A stretch of DNA of 64,000 nt. Source: an uncultured Pelagibacteraceae bacterium. GTDB lineage: Bacteria > Pseudomonadota > Alphaproteobacteria > Pelagibacterales > Pelagibacteraceae. The stretch is from assembly GCA_902628965.1 (NCBI GenBank), contig CACOPB010000004.1, forward strand, positions 1 through 64,000. Reading direction: 5' to 3'. Position 1 is the stretch's first letter. Each line of letters opens with the position of its first letter. This document shows positions 47,970-56,460 of the stretch, one piece after another. The notes beneath the pieces are model-generated. The model saw nothing but the letters and a program-made list of their open reading frames with translations. It was not told the origin of the DNA and did no database searches. A program made the translations under genes and the position numbers.

Positions 47970-48959
47970 TTATTTTATTATTTTATCAATTCTATCGGCG
48001 TAATAACTTACTATAGCATTGGCGCCAGCTCTCTTAAACGCAACTAAGCTTTCATATACAGCATCTTTATTAATTAATTTTTTCGTTATAGCTGTTTCAA
48101 TTAAACTGTATTCTCCTGATACTTGATAGGCAAATACAGGTAATTTGAATTTTTCTTTTATTGATTTTATTATGTCTAGGTAAGGCATACCTGGTTTAAC
48201 CATTACCATATCAGCACCTTCCTTAATATCCAAAGCAACTTCTCTTAAAGCTTCATCAGAATTTCTAAAATCCATTTGATAAGTTTTTTTATCTCCCTTT
48301 AATGAACCTTTAGATCCAACAGCATCTCTGAAAGGTCCATAAAAACTTGAAGCATATTTTGCTGCATAAGATAATATTTGAATGTTTTGGAATTTATTTT
48401 TATCTAAAGCTTTTCTTATTTTTCCTATTCTACCATCCATCATATCAGAAGGAGCCAGCACATCACAACCCATCTCAGCCTGAAGTAATGATTGATTTAT
48501 CAAAACCTCGATTGTTTCATCATTTAGTATAGTGTTAGATTTGATTAAACCATCATGACCATGTGATGTGTAAGGATCTAAAGCTACATCACACATTATA
48601 CCGATTTGATTTTTGTATCTTTTTTTTATTTCCTGAATTGCTCTACAAACTAAATTTTTTTCATTCAGTGATTCTGTTCCAAATTCATTTTTATGTACAT
48701 TTTGGGTTTTCGGGAAAAGTGCAATCATTGGTATTTTTTTCTTTATTGCTTTATCTACTATTTGGCTCAATCGATTTATCGTATATCTGTAAACACCTGG
48801 CATAGATGAAATCTCTTGACGTTTATTAGAGCCTTCTATTAGAAAAATAGGTAATATAAAGTCATTTGGGCTTAAGGTGTTTTCTTGAATCAGTCTTCTA
48901 GACCAAGATTCTTTCCTACCCCTTCTAAGTCTTAGTTCTGGGTATTTTCCAATAATCAT
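47970..48959 (-). CDS. hemB: Delta-aminolevulinic acid dehydratase (porphobilinogen synthase)
   Basis: Condenses two 5-aminolevulinate molecules to porphobilinogen for heme. The 329-residue TIM barrel has the substrate Lys in SYAAKYASSFYGPFRDA and the second in MVKPGMPYLD. The metal loop reads DVALDPYTSHGHDG, the Asp-rich type associated with Mg or metal-independent enzymes, not the Cys3 zinc form. RRGRKESWSRRL opens the protein. It converges on recO. Confidence 0.97.
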   Translation of the reverse strand: MIIGKYPELRLRRGRKESWSRRLIQENTLSPNDFILPIFLIEGSNKRQEISSMPGVYRYTINRLSQIVDKAIKKKIPMIALFPKTQNVHKNEFGTESLNEKNLVCRAIQEIKKRYKNQIGIMCDVALDPYTSHGHDGLIKSNTILNDETIEVLINQSLLQAEMGCDVLAPSDMMDGRIGKIRKALDKNKFQNIQILSYAAKYASSFYGPFRDAVGSKGSLKGDKKTYQMDFRNSDEALREVALDIKEGADMVMVKPGMPYLDIIKSIKEKFKLPVFAYQVSGEYSLIETAITKKLINKDAVYESLVAFKRAGANAIVSYYADRIDKIIK

Positions 48960-49032
48960 AGTTTAATTTACTTTTAAATTGCGACAAATGTAATATACAC
49001 ATATTTAAAAAAAAGGGTAGAAAGCAATCAAC

Positions 49033-49671
49033 ATGATAAATGAAATTTCAAAAGTAATAGACTTAAACACAAAAAAAGAAGAGAGAGTTCTAGATTTTAG
49101 TGATTTTCAAAAACAAGAAATAAAGTTTGACATTGATAAGTTGCAAGAAGCTTATAGTCAAATAGTAAAGTTAAAAAAGTTTGAGGATGCTGGTGTAACT
49201 CACTTTGGTGCAATATCATTAACCCAGATTCCAGGTGATCCAGATTCAGTAAAAGGAAATAAAGCAAGAGGAATTTTTTGGACCAAACCAGATAAGTCTG
49301 GAAAAGAAGTTGTTAGAGACCAAGCTATCGATGAGTCTGCGTATTCTGAATTTATTACTGATTATGAAAACACTTACTTTAAAGAAGTATACGATATTTT
49401 ATCATCTAGATATAAATTGGGTCGTATGAGAATCCTATTGAAAGAACCTAGATCAACATTAAGTTGGCACAGAGACCCTGAACCGAGACTACATATACCT
49501 ATTATAACTAATCCAGGTTGTATAATGGTTATTGATAACGTTGCTAAACACATGCCAGCAGATGGGTCAGTTTGGATTACAAATAATACTAAGTACCACA
49601 ATGCATTTAATGGTGGAGAAGAAAATAGAATACATTTAGTTGCTTGTGTTTTAGATTACAATTTTAATTAA
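49033..49671 (+). CDS. Putative 2-oxoglutarate/Fe(II) dioxygenase, Asp/Asn beta-hydroxylase-like
   Basis: The 212-residue protein carries the iron-binding pattern of this fold: HxD as WHRDPEP at residues 146-148, a distal His189 in TKYHNAFNGG, and Arg199 that would bind 2-oxoglutarate. HIPIITNPGC between them matches the jelly-roll core of aspartyl/asparaginyl hydroxylase-type enzymes. Substrate is unknown. An AAAGGGTAGAAAG stretch precedes the ATG. It is followed 1 base later by rpiB, so it heads the operon with rpiB-glyA-nrdR-rib genes. Confidence 0.72.
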   Translation: MINEISKVIDLNTKKEERVLDFSDFQKQEIKFDIDKLQEAYSQIVKLKKFEDAGVTHFGAISLTQIPGDPDSVKGNKARGIFWTKPDKSGKEVVRDQAIDESAYSEFITDYENTYFKEVYDILSSRYKLGRMRILLKEPRSTLSWHRDPEPRLHIPIITNPGCIMVIDNVAKHMPADGSVWITNNTKYHNAFNGGEENRIHLVACVLDYNFN

Positions 49672-49672
49672 T

Positions 49673-50098
49673 TTGAAAAAAATATTTATCTCATCAGATC
49701 ACGCTGGATTTAAATTAAAAGAAACTATCAAAGATTATTTAAATAATAAAAAATTTAATTTTGAGGACCTTGGTCCAATGGACGATAGTAGTGTTGATTA
49801 TCCTGACTATGCTCATAAAGTTGCAAAAAAAGTTAAACTTAATAAAAGCAATATTGGAATTTTAGTGTGTGGATCTGGTACAGGTATGAATATTGCGGCA
49901 AATAAGCATAAAAATGTACGTGCAGCACAATGTTTTAATATAAAATCAACAAAATTATCCAGATTGCATAATGATGCAAATATCATTACATTAGGTTCAA
50001 GATTGATATCCAAAAAAAATGCTATAAGGTTTATAAGTATTTTTTTAAATACAAAATTTGATGGTGGGAGACACCTAAAAAGAATAAAAAAAATATAA
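49673..50098 (+). CDS. rpiB: Ribose-5-phosphate isomerase B
   Basis: Interconverts ribose 5-phosphate and ribulose 5-phosphate; RpiB can also use allose 6-phosphate in some species. The 141-residue protein begins at a TTG (codon for the start of [16 protein letters not shown]), which directly precedes the conserved SDHAG motif. [20 protein letters not shown] contains the catalytic Cys. It precedes glyA by 2 bases, a pairing common in alphaproteobacteria. Confidence 0.95.
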   Translation: MKKIFISSDHAGFKLKETIKDYLNNKKFNFEDLGPMDDSSVDYPDYAHKVAKKVKLNKSNIGILVCGSGTGMNIAANKHKNVRAAQCFNIKSTKLSRLHNDANIITLGSRLISKKNAIRFISIFLNTKFDGGRHLKRIKKI

Positions 50099-50100
50099 TT

Positions 50101-51408
50101 ATGTCTAGTGAAAAAAATTATTTAAACGAAAGTTATAAAAGTTTCTTTGAAGATAGTTTGTCGGTAAAAGATCCAGAGCTTTACAAAGCTATAAAGGATG
50201 AATTAATCAGACAACAACAACATATAGAACTAATTGCTTCTGAAAATATAGTCTCTCAAGCGGTATTAGAAGCTCAAGGCTCAGTTTTAACCAATAAATA
50301 TGCAGAAGGTTATCCTGGTAAAAGATATTATAATGGTTGTGAGCATGTTGATGTTGCAGAAAATCTTGCAATTGAAAGATTAAAAAAATTATTTAATTGT
50401 AAATTTGCAAACGCACAACCACATTCAGGTGCTCAAGCAAATGGTGCAGTATTTTTAGCTTTGTTAAGCCCAGGAGATACATTCATGGGTATGAGTTTAA
50501 ATTCAGGTGGTCATATTACTCATGGATTAAAAATTTCAATGTCAGGTAAATGGTTTAACGCAATAGGGTATGATGTTGATAAAGAGTCAGAATTAATTGA
50601 CTATGATAATGTTGAAAAACTCGCTTTAGAACATAAACCTAAACTAATAATAGCAGGTGGAAGTGCTTATTCTAGAGTAATTGACTTCAAGAGATTTAGG
50701 GACATAGCAGATAAGGTTGGCGCATATTTAATGGTTGATATGGCACATTTTTCGGGTTTGGTTGCAGGTAAAGGTTATCCAAATCCTTGTGATTATGCAC
50801 ATGTTGTTACATCAACTACACACAAAGTATTTAGAAGTGCCAGAGGTGGTATTATTTTAACTAATCATGAGGATCTTGCTAAAAAATTTAATACAGCTGT
50901 TTTTCCTGGTTATCAGGGTGGACCTTTGATGCATATTATTGCAGCTAAGGCTGCTGGATTTTTAGAGGCCTTACAACCAGAATTTCAAAATTATATTAAA
51001 TCTGTTTTAGCAAACGCTAAGATGCTTGCAGAAACTTTAAAAAATAATGGATTTAAAATTTATTCTGATGGAACGGATACCCATTTGATGTTAGTAGATT
51101 TAAGACCTTATAATGTAAAAGGCAATCTTGCAGCTGAAAGTTTATCTAGAGCAAATATAACGTGTAATAAAAATGGTATTCCTTTCGATACAGAAAAACC
51201 TATGATTACCTCAGGTATTAGATTAGGTACTCAAGCAGCTACTACACGAGGTTTTGGATTAAGCGAGTTTAAAACTGTTGGAGAATTAATTACAAAAACA
51301 CTTAAAGGATTGTCAGAAAACCCTTCTGATAATAGCAAAATAGAAGAAGAAGTTAAAAATGAAGTTATTTCTTTAACTTCATCATTTCCGATATATAAGA
51401 ACCTTTAG
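50101..51408 (+). CDS. glyA: Serine hydroxymethyltransferase
   Basis: PLP enzyme that interconverts serine and glycine with 5,10-methylene-THF. The 435-residue protein has [23 protein letters not shown] N-terminal motif, then [11 protein letters not shown], and the PLP Lys in [14 protein letters not shown]. The N-terminal 30 residues ([11 protein letters not shown]) extend a little beyond many homologs. In this genome it would accept C1 units released by sarcosine oxidase. nrdR follows after 3 bases. Confidence 0.98.
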   Translation: MSSEKNYLNESYKSFFEDSLSVKDPELYKAIKDELIRQQQHIELIASENIVSQAVLEAQGSVLTNKYAEGYPGKRYYNGCEHVDVAENLAIERLKKLFNCKFANAQPHSGAQANGAVFLALLSPGDTFMGMSLNSGGHITHGLKISMSGKWFNAIGYDVDKESELIDYDNVEKLALEHKPKLIIAGGSAYSRVIDFKRFRDIADKVGAYLMVDMAHFSGLVAGKGYPNPCDYAHVVTSTTHKVFRSARGGIILTNHEDLAKKFNTAVFPGYQGGPLMHIIAAKAAGFLEALQPEFQNYIKSVLANAKMLAETLKNNGFKIYSDGTDTHLMLVDLRPYNVKGNLAAESLSRANITCNKNGIPFDTEKPMITSGIRLGTQAATTRGFGLSEFKTVGELITKTLKGLSENPSDNSKIEEEVKNEVISLTSSFPIYKNL

Positions 51409-51411
51409 TAA

Positions 51412-51870
51412 ATGATTTGTTCAATATGTAAAAAAGGGGAGACCTCTGTTGTCGACTCTAGACCAACAGAAGATGGTACAGCTATAAGAAGACGAAGACT
51501 TTGTGTTTGTGGAGCTCGTTTTACAACTTTTGAAAGGGTTCAATTTAGAGAATTGATGGTAGTTAAAAAAAATGGAAGAAAATCTACATTTGATAGAGAT
51601 AAACTATCCAAATCTATTTATATTGCCCTTAAAAAGAGACCAATAGACACTGAAACAATAGAAAAATTTATAAGTCAGATTTCAAGATCATTAGAAGAAC
51701 TTGGGCAAAGTGAGATATCCACTAATACAATTGGCACTATGGTTATGGAGGGTTTAAAAGATTTAGATCCAGTTGGATATGTAAGATTTGCATCAGTATA
51801 TAGAAACTTTAGAGAAGAAAAAGATTTTGTACAATTCGTGGACAAACTAGATGTCTACAAAAAAAGATAA
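51412..51870 (+). CDS. nrdR: Transcriptional repressor NrdR, with altered zinc ribbon
   Basis: Represses ribonucleotide reductase genes in response to dNTP/ATP ratio. The 152-residue protein has a zinc ribbon, then an ATP-cone ([20 protein letters not shown]) and [13 protein letters not shown]. The first knuckle is CSIC (3, 6), but the second reads RLCVCGARF with Cys31 and Cys33, CxC rather than the usual CxxC, one residue shorter. It overlaps ribD by 20 bases; its location ahead of rib genes is typical. Confidence 0.93.
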   Translation: MICSICKKGETSVVDSRPTEDGTAIRRRRLCVCGARFTTFERVQFRELMVVKKNGRKSTFDRDKLSKSIYIALKKRPIDTETIEKFISQISRSLEELGQSEISTNTIGTMVMEGLKDLDPVGYVRFASVYRNFREEKDFVQFVDKLDVYKKR

Positions 51871-52954
51871 ATTTACATTAAAAGATAAACTTTTTATGGA
51901 GATTGCCCTAGACTTGGCTAGATCTCGTCATGGACTTACAGGATTAAATCCATCAGTAGGCTGTGTTATAGTTAAAAATGATAAAATAATTTCTATAGGG
52001 CAAACTTCTTTTAATGGAAGACCACATGCAGAATTTAATGCAATTAACAATTGTTATGAAGATTTAGAGAGCTCAAAAATGTATGTTACTCTAGAACCTT
52101 GTTGTCATCATGGATTATCACCACCATGTACTGACATAATCATAAAGTCAAAAATTTCAGAGGTAATATATGCTGTTACTGATATAGACAAAAGAGTAAA
52201 AAATAAAAGTTTTAAAATTTTAAATTCTAAACGAATAATTGTAAAAAAAGGTTTATTAAAAAATCAAATCGAAAATTTTTATGCTCCTTATATTTATAAT
52301 AGAACAAAAAATTTACCATATGTTACAGGTAAAATAGCTATTACAAAAAATAACATTATATATAGTAAGTCTCAAAAAAAAATTACAAATATTTATTCAG
52401 ATCGGTTTACTCATCTTTTGAGATATCAAAACGACAGTTTGATGATAACTTATAAGACATTAAATAAAGATAATCCAAGATTAAATTGTCGTTTAAAAGG
52501 TCTGGAAAATTTTTCACCAAAAAGAATTATTTTAGATAGGGAACTTAAAAGTAAAATAAATAGCTATATAATTAAAACTTCAAAAAATAAAAATACTTTA
52601 ATTTTTTATAATAAAGCTGATAAATCAAAAATTTCTAAATTTAAAAAAAAAGGGATTGTGTTGATTAAATCTAAAATTGACAGAAATAAAAAGATTAATA
52701 TTAGAGAAGTTTTAAAAAAATTGTTTGAACATGGTTGCCGAAATTTACTTATAGAGGGTGGTAATAATTTAACTAATACTTTGATTAAAAATAAAATTTT
52801 TAATAAATTTTATTTATTTAAAAGCCCAAAGTATGTTTCAAAAACCTCCGACTATTTGAAATTTGAAGGTTTAGGTACATTAAATCAAAAATATAAAAAA
52901 AAGATTAATTTAAATCTGAATTTGCGAAAAGATAGAATAACATTATATAAGTAG
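51851..52954 (+). CDS. ribD: Bifunctional riboflavin deaminase/reductase RibD
   Basis: Catalyses two steps of riboflavin synthesis: deamination of the pyrimidinone and NADPH-dependent reduction. The N-terminal cytidine-deaminase-like domain has the zinc motif HAEFNAI near residue 59 and [11 protein letters not shown] near 85-95. The C-terminal reductase domain follows from about 145. The length is 367 residues. It overlaps nrdR by 20 bases and precedes ribE by 5. Confidence 0.95.
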   Translation: MSTKKDKFTLKDKLFMEIALDLARSRHGLTGLNPSVGCVIVKNDKIISIGQTSFNGRPHAEFNAINNCYEDLESSKMYVTLEPCCHHGLSPPCTDIIIKSKISEVIYAVTDIDKRVKNKSFKILNSKRIIVKKGLLKNQIENFYAPYIYNRTKNLPYVTGKIAITKNNIIYSKSQKKITNIYSDRFTHLLRYQNDSLMITYKTLNKDNPRLNCRLKGLENFSPKRIILDRELKSKINSYIIKTSKNKNTLIFYNKADKSKISKFKKKGIVLIKSKIDRNKKINIREVLKKLFEHGCRNLLIEGGNNLTNTLIKNKIFNKFYLFKSPKYVSKTSDYLKFEGLGTLNQKYKKKINLNLNLRKDRITLYK

Positions 52955-52959
52955 AATAT

Positions 52960-53553
52960 ATGTTTAATGGAATTATATATAACCAAGGAAGCATCACTAA
53001 ACTGATAAAAAGACCCAAGGGACTTAATATTTTTGTAAAAAGTAACCTCAAAGTTTCTAAAAAAGATATGGGATTATCAGTTGCCTGTGATGGTGTCTGC
53101 CTAACTTTAATTTCATATAAATCTAAAATTATGGAATTTTATCTATCAAAAGAAACAATTATTCGCTCTAAATTCAAATTTTTAAAAATAAGAGATAAAA
53201 TTAATTTAGAATTACCTTTAAAATATGGGACAAAAATTTCAGGACATATTTGTCAAGGACATGTTGATACTGTTGGTAAGGTACTTAGTATTAAAAAGAT
53301 AGATAAATCATTTCTTTTTAATTTTGAATTACCTAAAAAAGAGAGAAAACACTTAATTGAAAAAGCATCAATCTGTGTAAATGGTATTTCTCTTACAATT
53401 TCAAAAGTGACTAAAAAAGGTTTCCAAATTTGGATTATCCCACACACCTACAAGGAAACTAATCTATCAACTCTAAAAAAATATAGTTTAGTTAACATAG
53501 AGATAGATATCCTGTCTAAATACGTTAGGAATTATTTTAATGAAAAAAAATAA
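52960..53553 (+). CDS. ribE: Riboflavin synthase alpha chain
   Basis: Dismutates two 6,7-dimethyl-8-ribityllumazine molecules to riboflavin. Two homologous lumazine-binding halves are visible in 197 residues: MFNGIIYNQGSI (first) and SGHICQGHVDTVGKVL (second). The signature GVCLTL and GISLTI occur in equivalent positions. It overlaps the downstream ribB by 14 bases. Confidence 0.96.
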   Translation: MFNGIIYNQGSITKLIKRPKGLNIFVKSNLKVSKKDMGLSVACDGVCLTLISYKSKIMEFYLSKETIIRSKFKFLKIRDKINLELPLKYGTKISGHICQGHVDTVGKVLSIKKIDKSFLFNFELPKKERKHLIEKASICVNGISLTISKVTKKGFQIWIIPHTYKETNLSTLKKYSLVNIEIDILSKYVRNYFNEKK

Positions 53554-54640
53554 TTTTGCATCAATCGAATCAATAATAAGTGTAGCCAAAAAAGGAGGGA
53601 TGTTTATCTTGGTAGATGATGAAAAAAGAGAAAACGAGGGAGATTTAGTTATTTCTACTTCAGACTCAAGCGCAAAAAATATAAATTTCATGGCAAAATA
53701 TGGACGAGGTTTAATTTGTCTAGCACTTGATAATCTTCAAGCAAAAAGATTGAATTTATCCTTAATGTCACCAGTAAATAAATCAAGAAACAAAACAGCT
53801 TTCACAATTTCAATTGAAGCTAAAAAAGGAATAACAACAGGCATATCAGCAAAAGATAGGGCTAGAACAATTAAAATTGCTTCGAAAAAAAATGTAAATA
53901 GAAAAGAAATTGTTTCTCCTGGTCACGTATTCCCAATTATAGCCAAAGACGGAGGAGTTCTTGTTCGAGCAGGACATACTGAAGCGTCGGTGGATATATC
54001 CAGATTAGCAAAAAAAAATAACTCTGCTGTAATTTGTGAAATTATGAATGAAGATGGAACAATGGCCAAAGGTCAGGACTTATTTAATTTTGCGAAAAAA
54101 CATAAATTAAAAATTGGAAAAATCGAGGATCTGATCGCTTATAGACTTAAAAAGGAAAAACTTATTAAACTTAAAAAGCAAAGTAGGATTGATGTAAAAA
54201 ATCAGAAATTTAATATTAGAATTTATGAGAATCTTTTAGATGGTTCAGAACATTTTGCTTTAATAAAAGGAAAAATAAAAAAAGGTATTGCACCAAGAGT
54301 GAGAGTAATTTCATCTAATGTAGTTCAAAATTATCTTATAAATCAATCATTACCAAATTCATTTTATAAAACGTTAAATTATTTTAAAAAACATCAAAAT
54401 TGTGTTTTGGTGTTTATTAAAGACTCAAATTTAAAATCTGTAACACAAACTTTAAAAGATTATAAAAACAAAGAATTTTATAAGAAAGGAAATGATAAGT
54501 TGATAAGAAATTATGGTATAGGAGCACAAATAATTAAAGATTTAAAAATAAAAAATATGATATTAATCACCAAATCACCAAAAAAAGTTATTGGTCTTGA
54601 TGGATATGGTATAAAAATTATAAAACAGGAATTAATTTGA
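53540..54640 (+). CDS. ribB: RibBA-type protein: DHBP synthase with degenerate GTP cyclohydrolase II domain
   Basis: The N-terminal half (about 1-200) is 3,4-dihydroxy-2-butanone 4-phosphate synthase, with DDEKRENEGDLV at residues 26-37 and GHVFPIIAKDGGVLVRAGHTEA. The C-terminal half (about 210-366) resembles GTP cyclohydrolase II in outline (RNYGIGAQIIKDL, LITKSPKKVIGLDGYGI), but lacks the zinc-binding Cys triad and the surrounding active-site segment. So I infer only the first activity. The protein has 366 residues. Such degenerate fusions are known in alphaproteobacteria; where GTP cyclohydrolase II is encoded is not visible here. Confidence 0.9.
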   Translation: MKKNNFASIESIISVAKKGGMFILVDDEKRENEGDLVISTSDSSAKNINFMAKYGRGLICLALDNLQAKRLNLSLMSPVNKSRNKTAFTISIEAKKGITTGISAKDRARTIKIASKKNVNRKEIVSPGHVFPIIAKDGGVLVRAGHTEASVDISRLAKKNNSAVICEIMNEDGTMAKGQDLFNFAKKHKLKIGKIEDLIAYRLKKEKLIKLKKQSRIDVKNQKFNIRIYENLLDGSEHFALIKGKIKKGIAPRVRVISSNVVQNYLINQSLPNSFYKTLNYFKKHQNCVLVFIKDSNLKSVTQTLKDYKNKEFYKKGNDKLIRNYGIGAQIIKDLKIKNMILITKSPKKVIGLDGYGIKIIKQELI

Positions 54641-55029
54641 TGAAAAAAAAATATCTAATTGTTGTAGCAGATTATTATAAGGATATTGCTAATGGTTTAA
54701 TAAGAAGTGCTTTAAAAAAAATTCCCAGAAAAAATATAATAAAAATTATTAGAGTACCTGGTGCTTTTGAAATTCCAGTTACAATTTCAAAAAATTTGAG
54801 AAAATATGATGGTTTTTTAGCTCTAGGATGTGTAATTAAGGGTCAAACCCCACACTTCGATTTCATTTCTAAAGCTTCAACAGATGCAATAATGAAATTA
54901 TCTGTGGATAGCAAAAAACCAATTGGAAATGGAATCATTACTTGTCTTAATATGGCGCAAGCAAAAGTTAGAAAAAGAAAAGGTGCTGAGGCAGCAGAAG
55001 CTGTGATTTCAGTTTTGTCTCAAAAATGA
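54637..55029 (+). CDS. ribH: 6,7-dimethyl-8-ribityllumazine synthase
   Basis: Condenses DHBP and the ribityl-aminouracil to the lumazine precursor of riboflavin. The 130-residue protein has VPGAFEIPVT, GCVIKGQTPHFDFI and the C-terminal helix NMAQAKVRKRKGAEAAEAV. It is shorter than the usual 150 residues at the N-terminus. It overlaps ribB by 4 bases and nusB by 4 bases. Confidence 0.95.
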   Translation: MMKKKYLIVVADYYKDIANGLIRSALKKIPRKNIIKIIRVPGAFEIPVTISKNLRKYDGFLALGCVIKGQTPHFDFISKASTDAIMKLSVDSKKPIGNGIITCLNMAQAKVRKRKGAEAAEAVISVLSQK

Positions 55030-55430
55030 GAACTCATTTTAATGCCAAAAATAACCCAAGAGTTATAATTATTCAGAAATTATATGGAAAATTTTTTAAT
55101 GAAGATGATGATTTAGATTTTCCAAAACATAGATTTAAAAAATTTATTAAAGACATTGTTTTAGGGACTATAGAAAGAAACGATCTCATTTTAGATGAAT
55201 TAAATAGTAAACTAGGTAATGAATTTGTATTTGAAAAATTAGACAAAGTTTTTCAAACAATTTTAAAAGCAGCAACTTATGAATTTATGTATAAACCAAA
55301 TTTATCAATTAATATAATCATTAAAGAATATTTAGATTCATCCAATTTTTTTCTTGAAGACTCACAAACAAAGTATCTTAACGCTTTATTAGATAACGTT
55401 GGAAAAAAATTAAGATCTAACAATGCATGA
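55026..55430 (+). CDS. nusB: Transcription antitermination factor NusB
   Basis: All-helical protein that binds boxA RNA with S10 during rRNA transcription. The 134-residue product retains the helical core and the C-terminal motif FQTILKAATYEFMYKPNLSINIIIKEYLD. The N-terminal Arg-rich segment is reduced compared with most homologs. It sits between ribH and thiL, as in many proteobacteria, and overlaps thiL by 8 bases. Confidence 0.9.
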   Translation: MRTHFNAKNNPRVIIIQKLYGKFFNEDDDLDFPKHRFKKFIKDIVLGTIERNDLILDELNSKLGNEFVFEKLDKVFQTILKAATYEFMYKPNLSINIIIKEYLDSSNFFLEDSQTKYLNALLDNVGKKLRSNNA

Positions 55431-56382
55431 ATTTGATCTTATAAAAAATTATTTTTCAAAAATAGCTAAAAACAATAGATCTGCTCTTAATCTAAATGAC
55501 GATGTTTTTTTTGATAAAAAAAAGGGTGTTGTTATATCTGTAGACACATACAATATTGGCACTCATTTTTTTAATTTCAAATCACCTGATTTAGTAATAA
55601 AAAAGATATTAAGATCATCTATTTCTGATTTAATTTGTAAAGGTGTGAAACCACAGTTTTATTTTATTTCTGGGTCTGGTAATAAAAAAACATTTACAAA
55701 AAATAATTTATATAAAATCTCAAAATCACTCAAATCAGAGCAAAATAAATTTAAAATTAATTTATGTGGTGGCGACACAACCTTTTCAAACAAACTAAGT
55801 TTTACAATAATTTCATTAGGATATTCAAATAAAATAATTTATCGTAATAAAGCTAAATTAAATGATGATATTTATGTTACTGGAAATTTGGGAGATAGTT
55901 ATTTAGGACTTAAAGTATTAAGTAATAAATCTAGATTTAAAAATAAAGATAAATTATTTTTTGTGGATAAATATTACAAACCTAATCTACCTTTGAATTT
56001 AACAAAATATCTTTTAAAATTTGCAAATAGTTCAATTGATATTTCGGACGGATTAATTGATGATTTGACAAAAATGATTAATACACAAAATTTATCTTTT
56101 CACTTATTTGAAAAGAAAATACCTGTGTCCAAACAATTGAAAAATTTGATTAAAAAAGAAAGATTAAATAAAATTAATTTAATCTCTAAAGGAGATGATT
56201 ATCAAACATTATTTACTGCAGACGCAAATAAATTTAGAATCATTCAAAACGCATCTAAAACAACAGGAATTAAAATAACTAAAATAGGTAAAATTATAAC
56301 TGGTAAAGATAGATCAGTTATATTTGATGAAAAAGGCAAGCAAATACAAGCGAAATCTAAAGGATATATTCATCGGTTCTAG
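55423..56382 (+). CDS. thiL: Thiamine-monophosphate kinase
   Basis: Phosphorylates thiamine phosphate to thiamine diphosphate. The 319-residue protein starts EFDLIKNYFSK and carries LNDDVFFD, VDTYNIGTHF, SISDLICKG, GGDTTFSN and SSIDISDGLIDDL, the ThiL Mg/ATP-binding motifs. The last gene of the nrdR-rib-nusB group. SAR11 is known to depend on external thiamine precursor, so this kinase would still be needed. Confidence 0.93.
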   Translation: MHEFDLIKNYFSKIAKNNRSALNLNDDVFFDKKKGVVISVDTYNIGTHFFNFKSPDLVIKKILRSSISDLICKGVKPQFYFISGSGNKKTFTKNNLYKISKSLKSEQNKFKINLCGGDTTFSNKLSFTIISLGYSNKIIYRNKAKLNDDIYVTGNLGDSYLGLKVLSNKSRFKNKDKLFFVDKYYKPNLPLNLTKYLLKFANSSIDISDGLIDDLTKMINTQNLSFHLFEKKIPVSKQLKNLIKKERLNKINLISKGDDYQTLFTADANKFRIIQNASKTTGIKITKIGKIITGKDRSVIFDEKGKQIQAKSKGYIHRF

Positions 56383-56392
56383 AAGTTAATCG

Positions 56393-56420
56393 TTGTCTTT
56401 TCTATCTTTTTTTGTATTGT
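56393..56420 (+). promoter_or_regulatory. Possible promoter for hppA
   Basis: In the 78-base gap between thiL and hppA, TTGTCT at 56393-56398 and TATTGT at 56415-56420 have a 16-base spacer, about 40 bases before the hppA ATG. A GG-containing AAGGTT stretch just before the ATG may serve as the ribosome-binding site. Weak matches only. Confidence 0.35.
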
Positions 56421-56460
56421 GCGGGCTTGAAAATTTAACAACCAACAACTTAAGGTTAAT

